Assembly (NCBI RefSeq): GCF_965139615.1
Contig: NZ_CBCSIQ010000003.1
Coordinates: forward strand, 124,001 to 188,000
Origin: Kerstersia similis
Lineage (GTDB): Bacteria; Pseudomonadota; Gammaproteobacteria; Burkholderiales; Burkholderiaceae_B
Direction of reading: 5' to 3'
Length of the DNA: 64,000 bases
The position numbers and the translations under genes are program-made. Positions 55,137 through 63,131 of this stretch are shown here, piece after piece (the stretch's first letter is position 1; every line of letters begins with the position of its first letter). Below the pieces are notes generated by a model that did no database searches, was not told where the DNA came from, and worked only from the letters and a program-made list of their open reading frames with translations.

Positions 55137-56443
55137 ACCCGCCCCAGGCCCTGCTCGCCCGCTGCCTTCGGCCGATGCTGGCCCACCCGGTGCTGACCTG
55201 CGCCTTCCGGCCGTTTTTCCTTTTGACCGCCATCAGCGGCGCCCTGCTGCTGCTTCTTTGGCTGGCATCTGCCACCCCATTGCCGCTGTTCGCCTGGCTG
55301 CGCCAGACCATGCCCGGCGGCGGCACGGCCTGGCATGCCCATGAGCTGATCTACGGCTATGGCATGGCTGCCGTCGCCGGTTTCCTGCTGGTGGCCGTGC
55401 CCGAATTCACGCAAACACCGGCATTCTCACGCGCCAGGGCTGCCACCCTGGCCCTGCTCTGGCTGCTGGCCCGGCTGGCCTACCTGGCCGCACCCATCTG
55501 GCCCTTCGGCCTGGGGCTGTGGCCCGCCTTGCTGTGCAATCTGGCCCTGGGGCTGCTGCTTGCCGCGACGGTCCTGCCGCCGCTGCTACGTGCGTCCGGG
55601 CGCGGCCAGTCCGGCTTTGCCTGGGGCTTGATCTGCTTGCTGCCGCTACAGGCCGGCTTCTTTGCCGCGTCGCTCATGCATGGCGATGGCATGCGCTGGC
55701 TGCATGCCGCTGTCGGCGCGTTGATGGCCCTGATCATTGTGGCGGCCAGCCGCATTTCCATGCGCATCGTCAATAGCCGTATCCATGAAGGCCGGCTGCT
55801 GGACCCCTTGCCGGAAACACCGTTGTACCTGGCCCGGCCGCCACGCCGCAATTTTGCCATTTTCACCATCGCGCTGTGCGCAGCGCTGGAATTCCTGCAA
55901 GTCGCGCCCACGGTGCTGGGCTGGTGCGCGCTGGCCGCCTGCGCCGCCATGCTGAACCTGCTCAACGACTGGCATGTCGGCCGGCCCTTGCTGACCCGCT
56001 GGGCGCTGATGCTGTACGCCTGCTACTGGCTGATGGCGCTGGGCTACGGCCTGATGGGCGCGCACTGGCTGGGCTTGCCGGGCGCCTTGTCGGCCGGGCG
56101 CCATCTGCTGATGATAGGCGGCATGGGGCTGTCCATTTTCGCGGTCATGTGCATCGCCGGGCGTTTCCACAGCGGGCATTGGCTGGATCAACGGCGCTGG
56201 ATACCGCTGAGCGCCATCGCCTTGTGCGCTGCCGCCCTGCTGCGGGCCTGGGCCGGCCTGACGGCCTCGCCGCTGGTGCAGCACCTGACACTGGCCGCGT
56301 CCGGCCTGCTTTGGGTGGCCGTGTTCTCCGCCTATGCGGTGTACTTCTGGCCCATTCTGATGCGTCCCCGCACAGACGGTCTGGAAGGCTGCGCCGAACC
56401 ACTCGGTGATGAGCACGGCGGCGCTCCGCACCAATGCGGATAA
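55127..56443 (+). CDS. nnrS: NnrS family heme/copper membrane protein
   Basis: A 438-residue membrane protein with about 12 helices. CAFRPFFLLTAISGALLLLL at the N-terminus and WHAHELIYGYGMAAVAGFLL near 68-87 are the NnrS signatures; the WHAHE histidines are thought to bind heme or metal. Later, SRISMRIVNSRIHEG and LMIGGMGLSIFAVMCIAGRF also match. In other bacteria NnrS lessens nitrosative stress and is found near NO-responsive regulators. Here the start overlaps the ATPase gene and a Crp/Fnr regulator follows. Confidence 0.92.
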   Translation: MRLNPPQALLARCLRPMLAHPVLTCAFRPFFLLTAISGALLLLLWLASATPLPLFAWLRQTMPGGGTAWHAHELIYGYGMAAVAGFLLVAVPEFTQTPAFSRARAATLALLWLLARLAYLAAPIWPFGLGLWPALLCNLALGLLLAATVLPPLLRASGRGQSGFAWGLICLLPLQAGFFAASLMHGDGMRWLHAAVGALMALIIVAASRISMRIVNSRIHEGRLLDPLPETPLYLARPPRRNFAIFTIALCAALEFLQVAPTVLGWCALAACAAMLNLLNDWHVGRPLLTRWALMLYACYWLMALGYGLMGAHWLGLPGALSAGRHLLMIGGMGLSIFAVMCIAGRFHSGHWLDQRRWIPLSAIALCAAALLRAWAGLTASPLVQHLTLAASGLLWVAVFSAYAVYFWPILMRPRTDGLEGCAEPLGDEHGGAPHQCG

Positions 56444-56666
56444 CGTTCCCGCCACGATCCCACCGGGATGGCGCTCAGGCAACACCTGCTGCACCAGCAG
56501 AAGTTGCCGCCCCGACAACAAGCACTGGCGGCGCCCCCTTCAAATGAATAGTTCTTATTTCCTACCCAAGCCACGCTATTCATGCCAAAATCAACGTCCC
56601 ACCAGGCATCCCTAGCGCAGCCACGCCACCCAGGCCGGGCTGCGTCCTCGCCACCGCGATACGGAC

Positions 56667-57434
56667 ATGGCCTTGATTGACGACACCTCGTTTGCCACAC
56701 TGACTGCCCATCCCTTGTTCCGGCCACTGACGGAAGCAGGGTGCCGGCAACTGGCAGCGGAAGCATCCACCTTCCGCTTCAATACGGGCGAACATGTTTT
56801 CCATACCGGCGGCCCGGCGGAGTCCTTCTATCTGATCAAGGAAGGCAGCATACGGCTGTACCGGCCCAACCACGAAGGCAACGAGAAAGTCTTCCAGATC
56901 CTCCACGGCGGTGATCTGGTGGCCGAGACCGCCATGTTTGCCGAGCCCTGCCTGTACCCGCTGTCGGCCCAGGCGGAAAGCGCCGCCACGCTCTACCGCT
57001 TTTCCCGCGACGGTCTGCTGGCGCTGGCACGGCGGCACAATGAATTCTGCATGCATCTGCTGGCCACGATGTCCGCCCGCATCTACCAGGCGGTCAACCG
57101 CATCGACCATCTCACCGTCGGCAATGCCAGCCAGCGCCTGGTCATGTACCTGCTGGATCTGTGCCGTGAACAGCGCAGCCGGCGCATCCACTTTCCGGTA
57201 TCCAATCATGCACTGGCGCGCCAGCTCAATATCACGCCCGAGACCTTGTCACGCCAGCTCAATCATTTCAAGCGCACCGGCCTGATGGACGGCAAGAACC
57301 GCGACTGGATCCTGCTCGACCTCGATGCCCTGCACCTGGCGGTCGGTCTGCCCTCGCCAGGAAAAGCCATGCGCGAGCAGTTCCAGGTGACCGACCTTGG
57401 CGGCAATCTGTTCGGTTGCTGCAACTTCCGCTAG
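56667..57434 (+). CDS. Crp/Fnr-family regulator (Dnr/NnrR-like)
   Basis: A 255-residue regulator. Cyclic-nucleotide-type sensory domain about 15-130 (FRFNTGEHVFHTGGPAESFY, LIKEGSIRLYRPNHEGNEK, FQILHGGDLVAETAMFAEPC), dimer helix, then the winged helix with VSNHALARQLNITPETLSRQ near 183-202. The N-terminal cysteine set of FNR is absent, so it cannot carry that oxygen-sensing cluster; position after nnrS suggests a Dnr/NnrR-type nitric oxide sensor (inference). It ends oddly in GNLFGCCNFR. A weak AT-rich inverted sequence at about 56545-56565 lies upstream. Confidence 0.85.
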   Translation: MALIDDTSFATLTAHPLFRPLTEAGCRQLAAEASTFRFNTGEHVFHTGGPAESFYLIKEGSIRLYRPNHEGNEKVFQILHGGDLVAETAMFAEPCLYPLSAQAESAATLYRFSRDGLLALARRHNEFCMHLLATMSARIYQAVNRIDHLTVGNASQRLVMYLLDLCREQRSRRIHFPVSNHALARQLNITPETLSRQLNHFKRTGLMDGKNRDWILLDLDALHLAVGLPSPGKAMREQFQVTDLGGNLFGCCNFR

Positions 57435-57599
57435 CTCCCCCGGAAAGCCGCTGCAACCGATGCTCACGCACAAACTTTACGCAATGCTCACCAACAGACA
57501 CAGTCGGGTTGTAGTACAGTGGCTCCCTGATGTGCCGCATCGTCCGCGCGAGGCGCGTGGTCTGCCGTACGCACCGGTTTTTGCATTGGAAGTCGCCAC

Positions 57600-58193
57600 A
57601 TGAACATGAGCTCGCGCGTCCGTGCGCATTTTGAAGCCAATATTGCCGCCACCCAGGCCAGCATGGATGTGCTGACCGAACCCGTGGCGCTGGGCGTCGA
57701 TATTCTCTTCAACGCCCTGGTCAATAACAGCAAGATCCTGGCCTGCGGCAATGGCGGTTCGGCCGCCGATGCCCAGCACTTCATCGCCGAACTTGTGGGC
57801 CGGTTCGAGCGTGAACGCCTGCCACTGGCCGGTGTTGCGCTCAACACCGATACGTCCATCATGACAGCCGTCGGCAACGACTATGGCTTTGAACATGTCT
57901 TCGAGCGCCAGGTCCAAGCGCTGGGCCAGCCCGGCGATGTGCTGGTGGCCATCACCACCAGCGGCAATTCCGCCAATGTCCTGCTGGCTGTCGAAGCCGC
58001 CCGCGAGCGCGAGATGCGCGTCATTGCCCTGACTGGCAAGGACGGCGGTTCCATGCACGATCTGCTGTCCACCGATGATGTTCACCTGTGCGTTCCCAAT
58101 GACCGCACCATGCGTATCCAGGAAGTCCACATAGTGTTGCTGCATGCCCTGTGCGACGGCATTGACGCCCTGCTGCTCGGAGACCCGGAATGA
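57600..58193 (+). CDS. gmhA: SIS-domain sedoheptulose-7-phosphate isomerase / DiaA-position protein
   Basis: A 197-residue SIS protein. LACGNGGSAADAQHFIAELV near 50 has the histidine and glutamate used by GmhA for zinc binding and catalysis (E. coli DiaA lacks this Glu), and RIQEVHIVLLHALCDGID near 170 has the later Gln and His. VAITTSGNSANVLLAVEAAR is the sugar-phosphate loop. Chemistry therefore fits heptose synthesis for LPS, while the neighbour dolP matches the diaA position in the rsmI-yraN-diaA-dolP cluster. A dual or DnaA-binding role cannot be judged. Overlaps dolP by 4 bases. Confidence 0.85.
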   Translation: MNMSSRVRAHFEANIAATQASMDVLTEPVALGVDILFNALVNNSKILACGNGGSAADAQHFIAELVGRFERERLPLAGVALNTDTSIMTAVGNDYGFEHVFERQVQALGQPGDVLVAITTSGNSANVLLAVEAAREREMRVIALTGKDGGSMHDLLSTDDVHLCVPNDRTMRIQEVHIVLLHALCDGIDALLLGDPE

Positions 58194-58921
58194 AACAAAC
58201 ACCGCTGCGCGCCTGCCTTTGCGCTCTGCTGCTGAGTTCCACCCTGCTGTCTGCCTGCGCGCCGCTGATCATCGGCGGCGCGGCGGCAGGCACGGCGCTG
58301 GTGGCAACTGATCGCCGTACCGCTGGCACACAGCTGGAAGACAAGAACATCGACCTCAAGGTCGATCAAGTGCTGGTCAAGGAATTCGATAATGACACCG
58401 TACGTGTGATCAGCACGGTGTATCTGGGCAAGGTTCTGCTGACCGGTGAGGTGCCCGACGCCGCGATGAAAGCGAAGATCGTCGATCGCATCAGCAAGGT
58501 GGAAAACGTGCGCGGCGTACTGGATTACATGGTCGTGGCCGAACCCATGACCCTGGGCCAACGCACAGATGACAACTGGCTGGGCTCCAAGGTACGCACC
58601 GCCCTGCTGCGCACCAAGGGCGTGCCGTCACGCACCATCGTCAGCACGACGGAGCGCGGCGTGGTCTATCTGATGGGCCGCGTCACCCAGACCGAAGGCG
58701 CCTACGCAGCCGCTGCTGCCGCACGCGTGAGCGGCGTGCAGCAAGTCATCAAGCTGTTCGACTACGTCACACCGGAAGAAGCCATCGCCCTGGACAACGC
58801 CAACGGGTCCCCCGAGGCTGACAAGCAACAGCCGGCTGACACGGCAGCGCCCACCGCGCCGGCCAGCAATACGCTGCCCGCCCCGATCAATGACGGTCCC
58901 GAGGTCATGGCCATCGACTGA
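58190..58921 (+). CDS. dolP: BON-domain outer-membrane lipoprotein DolP
   Basis: A 243-residue lipoprotein (signal and lipobox LLLSSTLLSAC) with two BON domains, about 50-115 (DQVLVKEFDNDTVRVISTVY, LGKVLLTGEVPDAAMKAKIV) and 125-195 (KVRTALLRTKGVPSRTIVST, GVVYLMGRVTQTEG). BON proteins bind anionic phospholipid and support outer-membrane integrity. A Pro/Ala/Thr tail of about 40 residues follows the second domain. Coupled to gmhA; a strong terminator follows. Confidence 0.92.
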   Translation: MKQTPLRACLCALLLSSTLLSACAPLIIGGAAAGTALVATDRRTAGTQLEDKNIDLKVDQVLVKEFDNDTVRVISTVYLGKVLLTGEVPDAAMKAKIVDRISKVENVRGVLDYMVVAEPMTLGQRTDDNWLGSKVRTALLRTKGVPSRTIVSTTERGVVYLMGRVTQTEGAYAAAAAARVSGVQQVIKLFDYVTPEEAIALDNANGSPEADKQQPADTAAPTAPASNTLPAPINDGPEVMAID

Positions 58922-58962
58922 CGGCCGAGCCCCCAGGATTGGTTCGATATCCGCTGCATGAA

Positions 58963-58997
58963 AAAATGGCCCGGCGCATGAAGCGCCGGGCCATTTT
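58963..58997. terminator. Bidirectional Rho-independent terminator
   Basis: AAAATGGCCCGGCGC (58963-58977) pairs with GCGCCGGGCCATTTT (58983-58997) across ATGAA. It lies between the converging dolP and metQ genes and has A/T tracts on both sides, so it can serve both. Confidence 0.93.
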
Positions 58998-59057
58998 CCT
59001 TGGTGGACGCAAGCGGCTGTCCTGCCCGCCTGCCTGTCCTTCAGGGCAATGCGCCGA

Positions 59058-59846
59058 TCAGAATGCCGGCACCACGGCACCCTTGTACTTTTCGACCAGG
59101 AAAGCCTTCACTTCCGGCGTCTGCAGCGTTTCCACCAGTTTGATCACATCCGGATTGCTGGCGTTTTCAGGACGCACGGCAACCAGGTTGGCATAGGGAG
59201 AATCCTTGTCTTCCAGGAACAACGCATCTTCCAGGGGGTTCAGACCGGCTTCCAGCGCGTAGTTGGTGTTGATCAGTGCCAGATCCACGTCAGCCAACAC
59301 GCGTGCCAGGGTAGCGGCTTCGAGTTCACGGAACTTCAGCTTCTTGGGGTTCTCGACAACATCACGCGCAGTTGCCAGGATGTTCGTCGGATCCTTCAGC
59401 TTGATCAGGCCTTGTTGCTGCAGCAGTACCAGCGCACGCCCGCCGTTGGACGGATCATTGGGCAGCGCAACGGTAGCGCCGTCGCGCAGTTCGCTCAGAT
59501 TCTTGATCTTGCTGGAATAGCCACCAAACGGCTCAACATGCACCAGCGCCACCGAGACCAGATCCGTGCCGTGATCCTTGTTGAAGCTGTCCAGATAAGG
59601 CTTGTGCTGGAAGTAGTTGGCGTCGATATTCTTTTCGAAGACCTGCTGATTGGGCTGGATGTAGTCCGTGAACACCTTGATGTCCAGGTCCACGCCTTCC
59701 TTGGCCAGGGTAGGCTTGATGAACTCCAGCACTTCGGCATGCGGCGTCGGCGTGGCGGCGATGGACAGCTTGCCGGCGTGGGCAGCACCTGCGGCCACGG
59801 AGAAAACGGCGGCCAGCAGGGCAGAACGGATCAGGGTCGATTTCAT
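59058..59846 (-). CDS. metQ: MetQ/NlpA-family methionine-binding protein
   Basis: A 262-residue periplasmic receptor for D/L-methionine. ATPTPHAEVLEFIKPTLAKE, VFTDYIQPNQQVFEKNIDAN, YFQHKPYLDSF, ALPNDPSNGGRALVLLQQQG and LINTNYALEAGL are the family segments. The signal (MKSTLIRSALLAAVFSVAAG) ends with an AHA cleavage site and has no lipobox cysteine, so this copy is a free periplasmic protein, unlike E. coli MetQ. It is the last gene of metN-metI-metQ, 127 bases after metI. Confidence 0.93.
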   Translation of the reverse strand: MKSTLIRSALLAAVFSVAAGAAHAGKLSIAATPTPHAEVLEFIKPTLAKEGVDLDIKVFTDYIQPNQQVFEKNIDANYFQHKPYLDSFNKDHGTDLVSVALVHVEPFGGYSSKIKNLSELRDGATVALPNDPSNGGRALVLLQQQGLIKLKDPTNILATARDVVENPKKLKFRELEAATLARVLADVDLALINTNYALEAGLNPLEDALFLEDKDSPYANLVAVRPENASNPDVIKLVETLQTPEVKAFLVEKYKGAVVPAF

Positions 59847-59973
59847 GATGAAGCTCCTTGAAAACCAGATTAAAGGTACGCTTATGACAAACTAAAAAAC
59901 AGACAAAGACAGCACCCGCGCCCCGCTGCATGCGGCAGGCGCAGCGCTACCCGGTCATCCGGGCAGCGACACA

Positions 59974-60663
59974 TCAACGGCGCTGCAAACGGCGCACCAG
60001 GCTATCGCCAAATACCTGCATGGCCTGCACCAGCGCCACCAGGATAATGACCGTGGCCCACATCACATCGCTTTGGTAGCGTTGATAGCCGAAACGCAAT
60101 GCCAGATCACCCAGGCCGCCGCCACCAATCACGCCCGACATGGCGGAATAACCGACCAGCGTGATGGCCGTCACGACAATCGCGGCCACGATGCCGGTAC
60201 GCGCTTCGGGCAGCAATACCCAGAATACGGTTTCCCGCGTGTTGGCTCCCATGGAGCGGCTGGCCTCCAGCACACCCGGATCCAGCTCGCGCAATACATT
60301 TTCAACCAGCCGCCCGAAGAAGGGTGCAGCGCTGACCACCAGTGGCGGAATCACGCCAGGCACCCCCAAAGCCGACCCCATGATGATGCGCGTCAAGGGA
60401 ATCATCAGGATCAACAAAATCAGGAAAGGCACGGAACGCAGCACGTTCACCACCAGCGACAAGACCTGATACGTTCCACGCTGCTCGAGCATCTGCCCGG
60501 GGCTCAGCAGGAACAACAGGACGCCCAGCGGCAAACCCAGCAACACCGTAAACACCAGGGAGGCGCCCGTCATCGTCAGCGTTTCTACCGTCGCCCAGCC
60601 GATCAGTTCCCAATCCAGTCCAGCCAGCAATGACCAGAAGCCTTGCACATCCGCTCCGTTCAT
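59974..60663 (-). CDS. metI: Methionine ABC transporter permease MetI
   Basis: A 229-residue protein with five or six membrane helices. VNVLRSVPFLILLILMIPLT, VSAAPFFGRLVENVLRELDP, EASRSMGANTRETVFWVLLP (EAA loop) and SAMSGVIGGGGLGDLALRFG are typical of MetI. Stop of metN overlaps its start by 4 bases. Confidence 0.96.
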   Translation of the reverse strand: MNGADVQGFWSLLAGLDWELIGWATVETLTMTGASLVFTVLLGLPLGVLLFLLSPGQMLEQRGTYQVLSLVVNVLRSVPFLILLILMIPLTRIIMGSALGVPGVIPPLVVSAAPFFGRLVENVLRELDPGVLEASRSMGANTRETVFWVLLPEARTGIVAAIVVTAITLVGYSAMSGVIGGGGLGDLALRFGYQRYQSDVMWATVIILVALVQAMQVFGDSLVRRLQRR

Positions 60664-61715
60664 CGCAGCACCTCGTATTCAATCCCGGTTTCTTCCAGCT
60701 TTCCTGCCAGCGCTTGCCAACCTGCATCGGCGCCACTCACGGCCAGCACCAGTTGCCCATAGGGCTCGTCCTTGATACGGCCGACGGTCCCCTGCAGGAT
60801 GGATAGATCCAGCGCCAGTTCGCGGCTGACCTGGCTCAGGAACGGCGTCAGCGTCGTTTCGCCACGGAAGCTCAGGCGTACCACGCGGCTGCCGTCAGCC
60901 GCCTGCTGCACCAGCTCGCGCCAGCCATCGGCATCCTGGCCACTTTCCGCCAGCAAGGAACGGGTCACATCATGCTGAGGGTGCAGGAATACATCGAGCA
61001 CATCCCCTTGCTCCACCACCTGCCCCGCTTCCAGCACCGCCACACGATTGCAGACGGCACGGATCACATCCATGCCATGCGTGATCAGCACAATGGTCAG
61101 GCCCAGCTGGCGATTGATGTCCGTCAGCAGACGCAAAATCGACTGCGTGGTTTCCGGATCCAGGGCGGAAGTCGCTTCATCACACAGCAGCAGCTCCGGC
61201 CGATTCGCCAGCGCGCGTGCAATGCCTACCCGCTGACGCTGACCACCAGACAACTGCGCAGGGAATTTGTCACGGTGGCTTTCCAAGCCGACCAGTGCCA
61301 ACACCTCATCGGCGCGGCGCTCGCGCTCCGCCCGGGGCATGCCCGCCAGACGCAACGGAAAGCAGACATTTTCCAGCACAGTGCTGGAGGCCAGCAGATT
61401 GAAGTGCTGGAACACCATGCCGATACGCTGGCGCAACTGCCGCAGGCCGGTTCCTTGCAGCTGAGTAATGTCCTGGCCATCCAGAATGACCTTGCCCGCG
61501 CTGGGACGCTCCAGCAGGTTGAGCAAGCGTATCAGCGTGCTTTTCCCTGCGCCCGAGCGCCCGATAATGCCAAAGACTTCGCCCCGGCGGATATGCAGGT
61601 TTATGCCGCGCAAGGCATGGTAGCCCTGGGCATCGGCCTGCCGGCCGGGCGCTGGCGGATAAACCTTTTCAATGTTTTCTAGATGGATCACAACAGTAAT
61701 AGCATCAAAAGGCAT
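60660..61715 (-). CDS. metN: Methionine ABC transporter ATP-binding protein MetN
   Basis: About 351 residues: Walker A IIGRSGAGKSTLIRLLNLLE, Q-loop IGMVFQHFNLLASSTVLENV, signature LSGGQRQRVGIARALANRPE, Walker B LLLCDEATSALDPETT, ITHGMDVIRAVCNR, and a C-terminal NIL regulatory domain (about 265-350, VRLSFRGETTLTPFLSQVSR) that binds methionine and inhibits the transporter. I use the ATG at 61715; a GTG seven or eight codons later (VIHLENIEKVYP) is an alternative, and the frame extends to 61799 without similarity. Confidence 0.95.
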   Translation of the reverse strand: MPFDAITVVIHLENIEKVYPPAPGRQADAQGYHALRGINLHIRRGEVFGIIGRSGAGKSTLIRLLNLLERPSAGKVILDGQDITQLQGTGLRQLRQRIGMVFQHFNLLASSTVLENVCFPLRLAGMPRAERERRADEVLALVGLESHRDKFPAQLSGGQRQRVGIARALANRPELLLCDEATSALDPETTQSILRLLTDINRQLGLTIVLITHGMDVIRAVCNRVAVLEAGQVVEQGDVLDVFLHPQHDVTRSLLAESGQDADGWRELVQQAADGSRVVRLSFRGETTLTPFLSQVSRELALDLSILQGTVGRIKDEPYGQLVLAVSGADAGWQALAGKLEETGIEYEVLR

Positions 61716-61803
61716 AAAGAGGCTTTTGACCCCCTTATTTGCCTTATTTGGGAAGCAGAAGCGCAGATTACCTGAAAAGCCCCGCAAAGCCCAAAACACA
61801 TCT

Positions 61804-61821
61804 GGTTGTTAGCTAAGAACC
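61804..61821 (-). promoter_or_regulatory. Palindromic candidate operator upstream of metN
   Basis: GGTTGTTAGCTAAGAACC is symmetric in 8 of 9 base pairs and is centred about 98 bases before the metN ATG. It does not match the MetJ box, nor the MetR TGAA-N5-TTCA pattern. A methionine- or sulfur-responsive regulator is a guess based on the downstream genes. Confidence 0.5.
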
Positions 61822-61991
61822 AAAAAAGTAATAAGCGAGCGAAATAACCTATTCATCCAGGCATAAACACCACTGACTGACGCCAGACCGGCTTGCAGCA
61901 CCACCGACCTAGGACAAATGGCAAGACGCGCCACGGCTCGGCCCCCAGGTCTGTATCGGCGATACGCGTTCTGCCCCGACTGGCCGGAAAG

Positions 61992-62036
61992 AAAAAAAAC
62001 CGGATGGCGGGCTGCACCATGCAGCCCGCCATCCGG
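61992..62036 (-). terminator. Rho-independent terminator of the reductase gene
   Basis: A 16-bp stem (62000-62015 with 62021-62036, loop ACCAT) is followed on the minus strand by eight T residues (61992-61999). It begins about 45 bases after the stop of the gene at 62082. Confidence 0.95.
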
Positions 62037-62081
62037 CCAGACAGATCCTTAACGGATCACGGAGAAATCGTGGGTCAGGCG

Positions 62082-63065
62082 CTACAGATCCAGCACCAGG
62101 CGGGGGGACTTGGCACGCGATACGCAAACCATCATGACCTGATTCGAGGCTTTTTCGACACTGCTCAGAATCCCGTCAAAATGCTCTACCTCGCCATCCA
62201 GTACGCGGACTTCGCAGGAACCGCAAACCCCTTCCTTGCAAGAATGGTCGCAGGCCACGCCCGCATCCAGCAACGCATCGAGCAGGCTCTTGCCCGCAGG
62301 AACCTGCACGGTCTGGCCCGATTGTTCCAGATAGACTTCGAAGGCGCCGTCCTGCGCATCCGGCGGCAATTCCACCGCCGCGAAGCGCTCAATGTGCGCA
62401 TGCGGGTACCCCAACTGCTCGCAAGCGCCCTCGAATGCCGACAGCATGGGCGTCGGGCCGCAACAGTAGTAATGCGTGTCCGCACCCTTGCCCGCCAGCA
62501 AGCCTGCCAGATCCGGCGGGCAGCCGGCTTCCTGGTCAATATGCCAGGCGACCGTTACGCCTTGCTCGCGTGACAGATCCTCAATGGCTTCAATAAATGC
62601 CGCTTCGCGACGGCTGCGGGCACAGTAAACCAACTCCACGCTGGCGTGGCGCGCCACCAGATGCTGCAGCATGCACAGCAAGGGCGTGATACCAATACCG
62701 CCAGCGACCAGTACCGTGTGCGGCGCCGCGTCATCCAATGCGAAATTGTTGCGGGGAGCTGAAATCGTCAGCCGTTGCCCGACCCGCAACTGTTCATGCA
62801 CCCAACGTGAACCGCCACGGCTGCCACGATCATTCAATACCGCGACGCGGTAGCAATCATGCCGGGCATCGGCCGGTGTCGCCGGCTGGCACAGGGAATA
62901 GCTGCGCACCAGGCCATTGCCCAGGTGAAGATCAATATGCGCGCCCGGCTCATAGCCGGGGAAACGTGTCTGCGCCTGGTCTGGCCGCAGTTCGATACTG
63001 ACGATGCCTTCGGCTTCGTAGCGGACGGAATGGACCAGGGCACTCAGGGTTTTTTCTGTGCTCAT
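62082..63065 (-). CDS. VanB-type oxygenase reductase (FMN/NAD/[2Fe-2S])
   Basis: A 327-residue class IA reductase that passes electrons from NAD(P)H to a Rieske oxygenase. FMN site in LVRSYSLCQPATPADAR near 52, NAD loop VLVAGGIGITPLLCMLQHLV near 118, CCGPTPML, and a C-terminal plant-type [2Fe-2S] domain with cysteines in CDHSCKEGVCGSC and the fourth in MMVCVSRAK. All four are present. The upstream partner oxygenase gene lies 66 bases away, so the two form a demethylase or hydroxylase pair; the substrate is not evident. Confidence 0.92.
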   Translation of the reverse strand: MSTEKTLSALVHSVRYEAEGIVSIELRPDQAQTRFPGYEPGAHIDLHLGNGLVRSYSLCQPATPADARHDCYRVAVLNDRGSRGGSRWVHEQLRVGQRLTISAPRNNFALDDAAPHTVLVAGGIGITPLLCMLQHLVARHASVELVYCARSRREAAFIEAIEDLSREQGVTVAWHIDQEAGCPPDLAGLLAGKGADTHYYCCGPTPMLSAFEGACEQLGYPHAHIERFAAVELPPDAQDGAFEVYLEQSGQTVQVPAGKSLLDALLDAGVACDHSCKEGVCGSCEVRVLDGEVEHFDGILSSVEKASNQVMMVCVSRAKSPRLVLDL

Positions 63066-63131
63066 ACAAAGGCTTCTTCATCAGTAGGGAGAGGACGCAC
63101 AGCCCAGCCCGCCCGGATGGGCGGGCCAGGC

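Larger units (their letters stand above)
61716..62081 (-). other. metN upstream region, no gene
   Basis: This 366-base region contains the terminator of the reductase gene (61992-62036) and the metN promoter region. I see no coding frame. The AT-richer part 61730-61860 includes a near-perfect 18-bp palindrome described separately. Confidence 0.6.

Noticed and set aside
56540..56570. Fur or FNR site upstream of the Crp/Fnr gene
   Set aside because: The AT-rich sequence has only short arms and poor agreement with either consensus.
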